From contig NZ_BJTG01000002.1 in NCBI RefSeq assembly GCF_013340205.1, positions 62,001-126,000 of the forward strand: DNA of 64,000 nt, read 5' to 3'. Of this stretch, positions 52,335 through 60,120 are shown one piece after another (position 1 is the stretch's first letter; each line of letters begins with the position of its first letter). The DNA comes from Anaeromyxobacter diazotrophicus (lineage in GTDB: Bacteria > Myxococcota > Myxococcia > Myxococcales > Anaeromyxobacteraceae). Below the pieces are notes generated by a model, which made no database searches, had not been told where the DNA came from, and worked only from the letters and a program-made list of their open reading frames with translations. A program made the position numbers and the translations under genes.

Positions 52335-53611
52335 TGGACACCATCTCGATAGCGGATCTGGTCCGAGAAGGTGCCATCCTCGACATCCAGGATGGGAATC
52401 ACGGTGAGAAGCATCCAACCGCCGCTGACTATGTCGATTCGGACGGGGTGCCGTTCTTGATGGCGCGGGACTTTCCGAACGGCAGTCTCGATGTCAGCAA
52501 TGTTACGCTGCTGCGCCGAGACGTCGCGTCTAAGTTGCGCGTTGGCTTCGCCAAGCCGGGCGACGTGCTGCTGACGCACAAGGGAACGATCGGCGCTACA
52601 GGAATTGTGCCGAACGGGTTCGATTACGTCATGCTCACGCCCCAGGTGACGTACTACCGCACGGATCCTCGAAAGCTACTGAACGTCTACCTGCGGTGCG
52701 CGTTCAGAGCGCCCGCCTTCCAGCAGCAGCTCGCTGCCTTTTCCGCGCAATCCACCCGCCCGTTCGTCAGCATCTCAGCGCAGCGGTCATTGGTTGTGCC
52801 CGTGGCGCCATACTCGACGCAGCGACGGATCGCGACGCTCGTGTCCAGTTACGACGACCTCATCGCCAACGGCGAGCAGCGAATTCGGGTGCTCGAGGGA
52901 ATGGTGCGAACCATTTACCGCGAGTGGTTCGTGTTGTTCCGCTACTTCGGTCGCCAGAAGGTGCAGGTTGTGTCGTCGCCTACAGGTCCAATCCCGAAGA
53001 CTTGGACGGCGACGACGCTCGGCGCTGTCGTTGAAGCGGAAACCGGGAAGCGACCGAAGGGGGGTGCATCCTCGGTAGAGGACGGAGTTCCCTCCGTCGG
53101 AGCAGAGAATGTGAACGGGCTGGGCCGGCACGACTACGCTGTTGAGAAGTACGTCCCACGCGCATTCTTTGAACAGATGAGGAGCGGTGTTGTCCGAGAT
53201 CGGGACGTCGCTCTCTATAAGGACGGCGCTTACATTGGCAGGTCGACATATTTCCGAGATGGGTTCCCACACCAAACGTTTGCGGTGAATGAGCACGTGT
53301 TTCTGCTGAGGACTGTAAGCCGGCGGCTCGGTCCGAACATGCTCTACTTATGGCTACAGCAGCCCGAAACTGTTCAGACGATCCGCTCCAAGAACGCTAA
53401 TGCTGCGCAGCCTGGAATCAATCGAACTATCCTGAACGGATTACCTATTACTATTCCGTCGGAGGATGTTGCGGTTCGGTTCGAATCGCTCGTCGAGCCT
53501 TTCCTGGCTGCCATCGTCACGCTGGCGAAGCAGCGCGAACTGCTCCGTCGTGCGCGCGACATTCTTCTTGTGCGGCTCTTCTCTGGTAGGCTTCGAGTCG
53601 GCACCGCATGA
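52331..53611 (+). CDS. hsdS: Type I restriction-modification system, specificity subunit HsdS
   Basis: 426 residues; GTG 52331 or ATG 52334 are both possible, overlapping the hsdM stop. There are two target-recognition domains, each ending in a helix. The first has [29 protein letters not shown] and the helical [28 protein letters not shown] (read in parts). The second begins near residue 220 ([27 protein letters not shown]) and has the parallel [15 protein letters not shown] and [15 protein letters not shown]. The base composition is visibly less GC-rich than its neighbours, as is common for exchanged specificity genes. The recognised DNA site cannot be read from the sequence. Confidence 0.92.
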   Translation: MMDTISIADLVREGAILDIQDGNHGEKHPTAADYVDSDGVPFLMARDFPNGSLDVSNVTLLRRDVASKLRVGFAKPGDVLLTHKGTIGATGIVPNGFDYVMLTPQVTYYRTDPRKLLNVYLRCAFRAPAFQQQLAAFSAQSTRPFVSISAQRSLVVPVAPYSTQRRIATLVSSYDDLIANGEQRIRVLEGMVRTIYREWFVLFRYFGRQKVQVVSSPTGPIPKTWTATTLGAVVEAETGKRPKGGASSVEDGVPSVGAENVNGLGRHDYAVEKYVPRAFFEQMRSGVVRDRDVALYKDGAYIGRSTYFRDGFPHQTFAVNEHVFLLRTVSRRLGPNMLYLWLQQPETVQTIRSKNANAAQPGINRTILNGLPITIPSEDVAVRFESLVEPFLAAIVTLAKQRELLRRARDILLVRLFSGRLRVGTA

Positions 53612-56600
53612 CACCCCACGCCTACACCGAGCTGGCGCTGGTCGAGGCTGCGACGATGGAAGTGCTCGCGTCGCTCGACTGGCCGACGGTGTCGGCGGCG
53701 GACGAGACCTTCAATCCCGACGGGACGCTGGGGAGAGAGTCGGCGCGGGAGACGGCGCTCCTCCCGCGCCTCCGTGCGGCGCTTGCGAAGCTGAACCAGG
53801 GTGTGCCCGCTGCGGCGCTCCAGCTCGCCGTCGACGAGCTGCTCCGGGATCGCCTCGCCATGGGTGCTGCGGCCGCGAATCGCGAGGTGCACGCTCTCCT
53901 CACGGAGGGCGTGCAGGTCTCGGTGATGAACCCCGAAACGCGAGAGCAGGAGCTGCGCACGATCCGGCTCGTCGATTGGGAGCACCCGGAGCAGAACGAT
54001 TTCCTCGCCGTCGAGCAGCTCTCGCTCGAGGGTCCGCTCTACACCTGCATCCCGGACGTCGTGCTGTTCGTGAACGGCCTGCCGTGGGTCGTCATCGAGC
54101 TGAAGAAGCCCGGCGTCCCGGTGCGGCAAGCGTTCGACGAGAACCTCACCAGCTACAAGCACCCGCAGAACGGCGTCCCGCAGCTCTTCGCCTACAACGC
54201 GCTGCTCGTCGCGTCGAACGGCACGGACGCGAAGGTGGGCTCCCTCACCGCGGACTGGGATCGCTTCTTCGAGTGGAAGCGCATCGAGCGCGAGGACGAG
54301 CCGCGGCGCGTCTCGTTGGAGGTGCTGCTGCGCGGGACATGTGAGAAGGGACGGCTCCTCGACCTCGTCCGCAGTTTCTCGCTCTTCTCCGCGCACAAGA
54401 CGGGCTTGGTCAAGGTCCTGGCCCAGAACCATCAGTATCTCGGCGTGAACAGCGCCATCCGCCAGGCGCTCGCAGCACGCGAGGCGGGACACGGGCGCGC
54501 GGGCGTCTTCTGGCAGACGCAGGGCTCGGGCAAGAGCTTCTCGATGGTATTCTTCGCGCAGAAGATCCTGCGCACAGTCCCCGGGAACTGGACGTTCGTC
54601 GTCGTCACCGATCGCGTCGAGCTGGACGATCAGATCGCGAAGACCTTCGCCGCGTGCGGAGCCGTCGCCGACGCGACGGCGTGTCACGCCTCGAGCGGCG
54701 CCCACCTACGCCAGCTCCTGGGCGAGAACCACCGTTACGTCTTCACTCTCCTCCACAAGTTCCAGACGGCGGAAGTGCTGAACGACCGGCGCGACGTCAT
54801 CGTCATCGCCGACGAGGCGCACCGTTCGCAGTACGACCAGCTCGCCATGAACATGCGGGCGGCGCTGCCGAACGCGCTCTTCGTCGCCTTCACGGGCACG
54901 CCTCTCATCGCAGGCGAGGAGCGAACGCGCGAGGTGTTCGGCGATTACGTCAGCATCTACGATTTCCAGCAGTCGATCGAGGACGGCGCAACCGTCCCGC
55001 TCTTCTACGAGAACCGCACGCCCGAGTTGCACCTCAGGAATCCCGACCTGAACGATGAGCTGTATGAGGTCATCGACGAGGCGGGCCTCGACGATGAGAG
55101 CGAGGCGCGGCTCGCGCGATTGCTCGGGCAGCGCTACCACCTCATCACCCGGGACGACCGGCTTGACGCCGTCGCGAGGGACATCGTTCAGCACTTCCTC
55201 GGCCGCGGGTTCCAGGGGAAGGCGATGGTGGTCTCGATCGACAAAGCCACGGCGCTCCGCACCTACGACAAGGTCCGGCGCGCGTGGGAGGCGGAGAAGG
55301 CGCGCGTCAGGGCCGCCATCGACTACGGCAAGCCCGGCGAGGAGCTGGACGGCCTCGGCGAGCGGCTACGCCGGCTCGACACGGTGGACATGGCGGTCGT
55401 CGTCTCGCCTGGGCAGAACGAGATCGAGGAGATGCGCCAGCTCGGCCTCGACATCGTCCCGCACCGCAGGCGCATGGTGGATTCGCAGCCACCGCTCGAC
55501 GAGAAGTTCAAGGACCCGGACGATCCGCTCTCGCTCGTTTTCGTCTGCGCGATGTGGCTCACGGGCTTCGACGCCCCAAGCTGCTCGACCATCTACCTCG
55601 ACAAGCCGATGCGGAACCACACGCTCATGCAGACCATCGCGCGTGCCAACCGCGTCTATCCGGGAAAGCAGAGCGGGCTCATCGTCGACTACGCCAACGT
55701 GTTCCAGTCGCTCGAGAAGGCGCTCGCGATCTACGGCGCCGCGCGCGGAGTCAGGACGCCGGTGCGCGAGAAGGACGAGCTCGTGGGCGAGCTGCGCGCC
55801 GCAGTCGCCGACATCGAGGCCTTCTGTGCCGCTGCCGGCGTTCAGCTCCCGGCTATCGAAGCGAGCACGAACGCGCTGGAGCGGCTCACTCGTGTCGGAG
55901 AGGCTTCGAACGCGCTCCTCGCCTCCGACGAACGCCGCAAGGCCTTCCTTGCACACGCGCGCCTCGCCGAGCGCCTGTACGCGGCCATCAAGCCCCACCG
56001 AAGCGCAGCCGAATTCGCGGTGCGCATGTCCACCGTGACCGCGTTGGCGGAGCGGATCCGCGCCGAGACCACGCCTGAGCAGGCCGATCTCACCTCCGTC
56101 TTGGCTCGCATCGGCGACGTCCTCGACCGCTCGATCCAGGCGCCGGCGGAGGTGAGGGACCGGCCGGGGCCGCCGCCCATCGACCTCTCCCGGATCGACT
56201 TCAACGCGCTTGCGGCACGGTTCCAAGCGTCGGAGACGAAGAACCTCGATCTGGAGCGGCTGAAGGCGGCGATCCGCGCCCAGCTCGACAAGCTCATCGC
56301 CGCGAACGAGACGCGCGTGGACCTCCGCGAGCGCTTCGAGGCGCTCATCGAGGAATACAACGTCGGGTCGAAGCAGATCGAGCAGCTATTCCATGACCTG
56401 CTGGCGCTCAGTCAGACGCTTACTGACGAGCAGAGCCGGCACGTGCGCGAGCAGCTCACGGAGGAAGAGTTGGTCGTGTTCGACCTCCTCACTCGGCCCG
56501 GGCCGGAGCTCACGACCGACGAGCGAAGCGAGGTGAAGAAGGTCGCCCGTCAACTTCTGCACAGGATTCGCGGCATCCTGACTGTCGACTGGCGCCTCAC

Positions 56601-56742
56601 GGCGCAGGCTCGCGCCCGCGTGCGGAGCGCGATCGAGGAGGCCCTCGACGAGGGCCTGCCCCGCGCGTACACGCCGGAGGTGTTCAAGACGAAGGCTGGC
56701 GCCGTGTTCCAGCACGTGTACGAGCACGCCTCGGCCGCATAG
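53608..56742 (+). CDS. hsdR: Type I restriction endonuclease, HsdR
   Basis: 1,044 residues, overlapping hsdS by 4 bases. The N-terminal nuclease domain has the PD-(D/E)xK elements IPDVVLFVNGLPWVVIELKKP (read in parts: Asp in CIPDVVLF and the E-L-K core VIELKKPG). The SF2 motor follows: Walker A TQGSGKSFSM near residue 303, DEAH in VIADEAHRSQYD, FTGTPLI, and later LTGFDAPSCSTIYLDKPM and IARANRVYPGKQSG. The C-terminal helical region contacts the methylase. It cuts DNA away from unmethylated sites after ATP-driven translocation. All motifs are intact, so the system appears functional. Confidence 0.95.
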   Translation: MTPHAYTELALVEAATMEVLASLDWPTVSAADETFNPDGTLGRESARETALLPRLRAALAKLNQGVPAAALQLAVDELLRDRLAMGAAAANREVHALLTEGVQVSVMNPETREQELRTIRLVDWEHPEQNDFLAVEQLSLEGPLYTCIPDVVLFVNGLPWVVIELKKPGVPVRQAFDENLTSYKHPQNGVPQLFAYNALLVASNGTDAKVGSLTADWDRFFEWKRIEREDEPRRVSLEVLLRGTCEKGRLLDLVRSFSLFSAHKTGLVKVLAQNHQYLGVNSAIRQALAAREAGHGRAGVFWQTQGSGKSFSMVFFAQKILRTVPGNWTFVVVTDRVELDDQIAKTFAACGAVADATACHASSGAHLRQLLGENHRYVFTLLHKFQTAEVLNDRRDVIVIADEAHRSQYDQLAMNMRAALPNALFVAFTGTPLIAGEERTREVFGDYVSIYDFQQSIEDGATVPLFYENRTPELHLRNPDLNDELYEVIDEAGLDDESEARLARLLGQRYHLITRDDRLDAVARDIVQHFLGRGFQGKAMVVSIDKATALRTYDKVRRAWEAEKARVRAAIDYGKPGEELDGLGERLRRLDTVDMAVVVSPGQNEIEEMRQLGLDIVPHRRRMVDSQPPLDEKFKDPDDPLSLVFVCAMWLTGFDAPSCSTIYLDKPMRNHTLMQTIARANRVYPGKQSGLIVDYANVFQSLEKALAIYGAARGVRTPVREKDELVGELRAAVADIEAFCAAAGVQLPAIEASTNALERLTRVGEASNALLASDERRKAFLAHARLAERLYAAIKPHRSAAEFAVRMSTVTALAERIRAETTPEQADLTSVLARIGDVLDRSIQAPAEVRDRPGPPPIDLSRIDFNALAARFQASETKNLDLERLKAAIRAQLDKLIAANETRVDLRERFEALIEEYNVGSKQIEQLFHDLLALSQTLTDEQSRHVREQLTEEELVVFDLLTRPGPELTTDERSEVKKVARQLLHRIRGILTVDWRLTAQARARVRSAIEEALDEGLPRAYTPEVFKTKAGAVFQHVYEHASAA

Positions 56743-56780
56743 CTTTGGATGGCTAGCGGACCTGGGGTCGCCAGCGCACG

Positions 56781-57113
56781 CTAGTCGGGCAGTGCTGCAA
56801 GATCGCTAGCGAGCATTTCGAGGACGCCGTCCGGGTTCACGGTGCCCATTACGAGCCACGCAAACCACTCATCGATCACTCCGAGCGCCTCTGGCGTGAG
56901 CTCGAAGTCCGTCATCTTGTAGCTCGCTGGATCATTCCCGATCGGCTGCGTGTGATCCAGCCGTAGGATCGACTCGGAGCTCCCGCCGATCGGGAGTCGA
57001 TCGTATGCGTACTGCGGATACTCGCCTCGTGAGATCCGCCGCACGAAAGCCTCAGGCCATCCAGCTCGTTTTCCGTTCTGGGCTTGATCGGATTCGGTGG
57101 ACAGGTTGGTCAC
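56781..57113 (-). pseudogene. C-terminal remnant of a hypothetical gene, truncated by the IS3-family element
   Basis: An open frame of 110 codons whose first dozen codons (MTNLSTESDQAQ) are encoded by the end of the IS3-family element. The native part begins about at 57078 and includes WPEAFVRRISRGEYPQYAYD, RLDHTQPIGNDPASYKMTDF and GVIDEWFAWLVMGTVNPDG. It is acidic and soluble with no motif I recognise. The upstream part of the gene is not found on the other side of the insertion, so the insertion was accompanied by deletion or the gene ran another way. It is convergent with hsdR and might be a former defence-island gene. Confidence 0.5.
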
Positions 57114-58012
57114 GCCGCTGACTGCTCGGCGCGTGCTGCTCTCTCGAACTCCGCCGGGCTCATGTAACCGAGCACCGAGTGCCTGCGCTGCTGGTTGTAG
57201 AAGACCTCAATGTAGTCGAACAACTGCTCCTTCGCGGCCGCGTGGCTCTCGAAGCGTTCGCCCAGCTCGGACTTGAGCGTCGAGAACCAGCTCTCCATAG
57301 CAGCGTTGTCGTAGACGTTGCCGCGCCGGCTCATGCTGCACGTGATCCCGTGCTCGGCGAGGACGCGCTGGAACGCTTCGCCCGTGTACTGCGTGCCCTG
57401 GTCTGAGTGATGGAGCAGTCCGGCGTCCGGTCGACGCCGGCGCACGGCCATGTCGAGCGCGCGGGTCACGAGCTGCTGGTCGTGCACCGCGCTCGTGGCC
57501 CAGCCCACGACGAAGCGCGAGTACAGGTCGACGACGACCGCGAGGTACAGCCAGCCATCGCCGGCACGGAGGTAGGTCGTGTCCGCAGCCCAGCTCTGGT
57601 TCGGCGCTGATGGGCGGAACTGCCGGTCGAGCAGGTTCGGAGCGACCTGCTGGGCGTTCTCGACCGTCGCCATTGCGCGGTAACGGCGCCGCTGGCGGGC
57701 AGCGATCTTCTCGGCCTGCATCAAGCGAATCACGCGGCCGCGGCTCACGAACACGCCGCGCGCCTCGAGCTCCGCATGAATGCGCGGGCTGCCGTACGTG
57801 CAGCGGCTCCGCTGGTGGACCTCGCGGATCAGAATCGTGAGCCGGGCGTCCTCGACGGCCCGCTTCGACGGCAGCCGTCCGCACCAGGCGTAGAACCCTG
57901 CCCGCGAGACCTCGAGCAACCTGCAGAGCTTCGTGATCCGGTGGATCGCCTTCTCCGCGTCGATGAACGCGAACTTCACTTCTGCTGCTTCGCGAAGACG
58001 GCGGCGGTGCAT
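57110..58012 (-). CDS. IS3-family transposase OrfB (DDE), 5' end altered by the nested IS
   Basis: 300 residues. HTH_21-type start (FIDAEKAIHRITKLCRLLEVSRAGFYAW in parts), then the rve integrase core with an intact DDE set: Asp in WAADTTYLRAGDGW, Asp in LLHHSDQGTQYTG and Glu in NAAMESWFSTLKSE. In an intact IS3, OrfB is made by -1 frameshifting from orfA. Here the IS30-family insert separates them, and the frame now opens at an ATG (58012) only a couple of bases outside the insert. Its first codons (MHRRRLREAAE) correspond to the former frameshift-region sequence. Expression is uncertain. Confidence 0.8.
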   Translation of the reverse strand: MHRRRLREAAEVKFAFIDAEKAIHRITKLCRLLEVSRAGFYAWCGRLPSKRAVEDARLTILIREVHQRSRCTYGSPRIHAELEARGVFVSRGRVIRLMQAEKIAARQRRRYRAMATVENAQQVAPNLLDRQFRPSAPNQSWAADTTYLRAGDGWLYLAVVVDLYSRFVVGWATSAVHDQQLVTRALDMAVRRRRPDAGLLHHSDQGTQYTGEAFQRVLAEHGITCSMSRRGNVYDNAAMESWFSTLKSELGERFESHAAAKEQLFDYIEVFYNQQRRHSVLGYMSPAEFERAARAEQSAA

Positions 58013-58016
58013 TCAG

Positions 58017-58031
58017 CCGGTCATCGCAACG
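58017..58031 (+). repeat. Left inverted repeat of the IS30-family element
   Basis: CCGGTCATCGCAACG, the exact reverse complement of the right copy at 59192-59206. Confidence 0.85.
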
Positions 58032-58052
58032 CCAGAGTTGGTAGAGGTGCTC

Positions 58053-59210
58053 ATGGCGCGACGGCGGCGGAACCTGACTCCAGCGGAACGCGCTGAGTTG
58101 TGGCGGCGCTGGAAGGAAGGGCAATCCCTCAGCGACATCGGGCGTGCACTTGGGAAGCACGCGGCCACTGTGTACGCCATCGTCGTCGCGCACGGTGGGA
58201 TCCCGCCCGCCCCACGGCATCGCGCATCGCGGGTCCTTTCCTTTGCGGAACGCGAGGAGATCTCACGCGGCGCATCCGCAGGACTCTCGTGCCGCACGAT
58301 CGCGGACACGCTTGGAAGAGCGCCGTCCACCGTGGCCCGTGAAATCGAGCGGAATGGCGGAAGAGAGTGCTACCGCGCTTCGGCTGCGGATGCGAACGCA
58401 TGGCGGCGAGCACGACGCCCGAAGCTCACGAAGCTCGGAGGGAACGCCGCCCTCCAGCAGCTCGTAGCCGAGAAGCTGGCTTTAGACTGGTCACCCGAGC
58501 AGATCTCGGGGTGGCTCCGGCGTGAGCGCGCCGACCAGCCGCACATGCAGGTGTCGCACGAGACGATCTACAAGAGCCTCTTCATCCAGGCGCGCGGAGT
58601 CCTGAAGAAGGAACTGCGCGACCACCTGCGTTCAGGCCGCCGGGCCCGCCGCTCGAGCAGGGCGACAACCGCAGGACAGCAGCGCGGCTGCATTGTTGGC
58701 GGCGTCTCGATTCGGGAGCGGCCGCCCGAGGCAGAGGATCGGGCGCTGCCGGGGCACTGGGAAGGCGATCTCCTCACGGGGACCAACACGAGCCACATCG
58801 CGACGCTCGTCGAGCGGCACTCTCGCTTCACGATGCTGGTGAAGGTCGACGGCAAGGACACTGCGAACGTGGTCGCCGCGGTCGCTCGCCAGGTGCGCAC
58901 CCTTCCGCTCGAGCTGCGGAAGTCGCTGACTTGGGACCGTGGAACCGAGATGGCGCATCACAAGCAGTTCACGCTTGCGACGAACCTGAAGGTCTACTTC
59001 TGCGACCCGCAGAGCCCATGGCAACGCGGGACCAACGAGAATACGAACCGCCTCCTGCGGCAGTACTTCCCGAAGGGGATGTCGTTCGCAGGCTACTCCC
59101 AGAATGACCTGGACGCGGTCGCACTACGGCTCAACCAGCGCCCGAGAAAGACACTGGGCTTCGAAACGCCAGCCGGTAGACTGGACCGAATCGTTGCGAT
59201 GACCGGTTGA
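58053..59210 (+). CDS. IS30-family transposase
   Basis: 385 residues from ATG 58053, which follows TAGAGGTG. N-terminal helix-turn-helix: LTPAERAELWRRWKEGQSLSD and IGRALGKHAATVYAIV; a second HTH follows (LSFAEREEISRGASAGLSCR, IADTLGRAPSTVAREIERNGG). The rve catalytic core has an intact DDE set: Asp in HWEGDLLTGTNTSHIATLVE, Asp in LTWDRGTEMAHH and Glu in WQRGTNENTNRLLRQYFPKG. There is no frameshift, so the element is probably able to move. It is on the strand opposite to the IS3 genes. Confidence 0.9.
   Translation: MARRRRNLTPAERAELWRRWKEGQSLSDIGRALGKHAATVYAIVVAHGGIPPAPRHRASRVLSFAEREEISRGASAGLSCRTIADTLGRAPSTVAREIERNGGRECYRASAADANAWRRARRPKLTKLGGNAALQQLVAEKLALDWSPEQISGWLRRERADQPHMQVSHETIYKSLFIQARGVLKKELRDHLRSGRRARRSSRATTAGQQRGCIVGGVSIRERPPEAEDRALPGHWEGDLLTGTNTSHIATLVERHSRFTMLVKVDGKDTANVVAAVARQVRTLPLELRKSLTWDRGTEMAHHKQFTLATNLKVYFCDPQSPWQRGTNENTNRLLRQYFPKGMSFAGYSQNDLDAVALRLNQRPRKTLGFETPAGRLDRIVAMTG
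59192..59206 (-). repeat. Right inverted repeat of the IS30-family element
   Basis: CGTTGCGATGACCGG, the exact reverse complement of the left copy at 58017-58031. It overlaps the last codons of the transposase gene. Confidence 0.85.
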
Positions 59211-59498
59211 GCCCGCTGCGGCTTTTTTTAGGATCTCCCGATCCTCGCGGAGCTCGCGATTCTCCTTCCGAAGACGTGCGAGCTCTTCCTTCTCCGCCGT
59301 CGTGAGCGCGCCCGGCGGACCTTTGCCCCTGTCCACCTTCGCCTGGGCGACCCACGCCCGGACCGCGGTCTCGGTGAGGTCGAGCTCGCGTGCCACCTGC
59401 CCGGCGGTCTTGCCGCCCGACAGGACCTTCTTCACGACCTCGGCCTTGAACTCGTCGGTGAAGCTACGCCGCGGCCGCCGCTTCTTCCCTTCGGGCAT
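59211..59498 (-). pseudogene. IS3-family OrfA, 3' end replaced by IS30 sequence
   Basis: Starting at ATG 59498 (MPEGKKRRPRRSFTDEFKAE), it encodes the HTH_8/Tnp_1 domain (VVKKVLSGGKTAGQVARELD, TETAVRAWVAQAK) and the leucine-zipper-like end (LARLRKENRELREDREILKK). An A7 run on the coding strand (T7 at 59223-59229) is the expected -1 frameshift site. Immediately after it the frame runs into the IS30-family element and reads about 28 foreign codons (to 59124) before stopping. Frameshifting can therefore no longer produce the OrfAB transposase. ATG 59519 is an alternative start. Confidence 0.7.
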
Positions 59499-59587
59499 GT
59501 CGGACACCGTAGACGCCATTCGCTAGGCGTCCACTAAACTCGATCAAGCCCAAGCCGAGCTGTCCGTTCCTCCAGCAGCTCGCCGAG

Positions 59588-59809
59588 ATGGAGGCGATGG
59601 CCGCCCGGATCCCGAGGAACCGGATCGGCCTCGTCGCCGTCGACGGCTTCAGCTGGCCGCCCGAGCTGTACCTGATCGCGACCTTCGCGACTCGGGAAGA
59701 GGCCGAAGCCGCGCTGGCCGCGCACCAGGGCGCGGACGCAAAGCAGGCTGACTGGATCTCTGATCGCTATTTCCTCTACGAGGGGACGGGCGAGCCAGCG
59801 GCCGAGTAG
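59588..59809 (+). CDS. Small hypothetical protein, possibly 5'-truncated by the IS3-family element
   Basis: 73 residues from ATG 59588, but the same frame is open back into the IS edge at 59552 and reads gene-like residues (PSCPFLQQLAE) before this ATG. The native start may therefore have been removed. The chain ARIPRNRIGLVAVDGFSWPPELYLIATFATREEAEAAL (read in parts) looks like a small alpha/beta fold; WISDRYFLYEGTG is near the end. No family is recognised. No ribosome site is evident. It may be a remnant. Confidence 0.4.
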   Translation: MEAMAARIPRNRIGLVAVDGFSWPPELYLIATFATREEAEAALAAHQGADAKQADWISDRYFLYEGTGEPAAE

Positions 59810-60120
59810 CGGAGGCCTCGCGCAACACGTTGCGTTCTTCCCCCTCCGGAAGATCCATCAGATCCGCCCGCAGCACGCGACGAGCGTTTCCCCCCGGACC
59901 TCGAAGGATTGGGGTGCAACTTCCGCACTCGCGGTGTCGGCACCTAGTTGCGCGGAATGCCCTACGTCAGGGGGCCTTTACGCACCCCCACCAGCAGCAT
60001 GCGCATGACCTGGCCGCGAGAAAATCGGCCCGCGCGCTCGCGCAAACCGTTTGCGCGGGTCGGTGGTCGGAGTCGTGGCCGCGCGCCGGGAGATCGCCTG
60101 GGGGGGGCGCAGGCGCGGGC
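59810..60120. other. Gap of about 310 bases without a supported gene
   Basis: This is the 3' flank of the E1-JAB gene. I find no convincing coding frame; the open frames have the composition of GC-rich shadows. It holds a hyphenated palindrome CGCGCAAAC-C-GTTTGCGCG at 60039-60057. Read on the minus strand, it is followed about a dozen bases later by TTTT, so it may be part of a terminator for the ubiquitin-like operon. Confidence 0.4.

Larger units (their letters stand above)
58014..59210 (+). mobile_element. Complete IS30-family insertion sequence nested in the IS3-family element
   Basis: About 1.2 kb, bounded by inverted CCGGTCATCGCAACG (58017-58031) and CGTTGCGATGACCGG (59192-59206). The match continues outward as TCA(G/A), so I set the ends at 58014 and 59210; the exact bases are uncertain by a few positions. 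One intact transposase gene fills it, its stop codon lying inside the right inverted repeat. The insertion point is close to the A7 slippery run of the IS3 orfA. The target duplication could not be resolved. Confidence 0.8.
57079..59552 (-). mobile_element. IS3-family insertion sequence interrupted by an IS30-family element
   Basis: The ends share an inverted TGGGCTTGATCG (57079-57090 and the complement of 59541-59552), followed by an imperfect continuation that includes GTGGAC in both ends. Inside are orfA and orfB of an IS3-type transposase on the minus strand, separated by the nested IS30-family element at about 58014-59210. Without that insert the IS3 element would be about 1.28 kb. I could not find a convincing target duplication at the outer edges. 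It is inserted between hsdR and the ubiquitin-like module. Confidence 0.75.
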
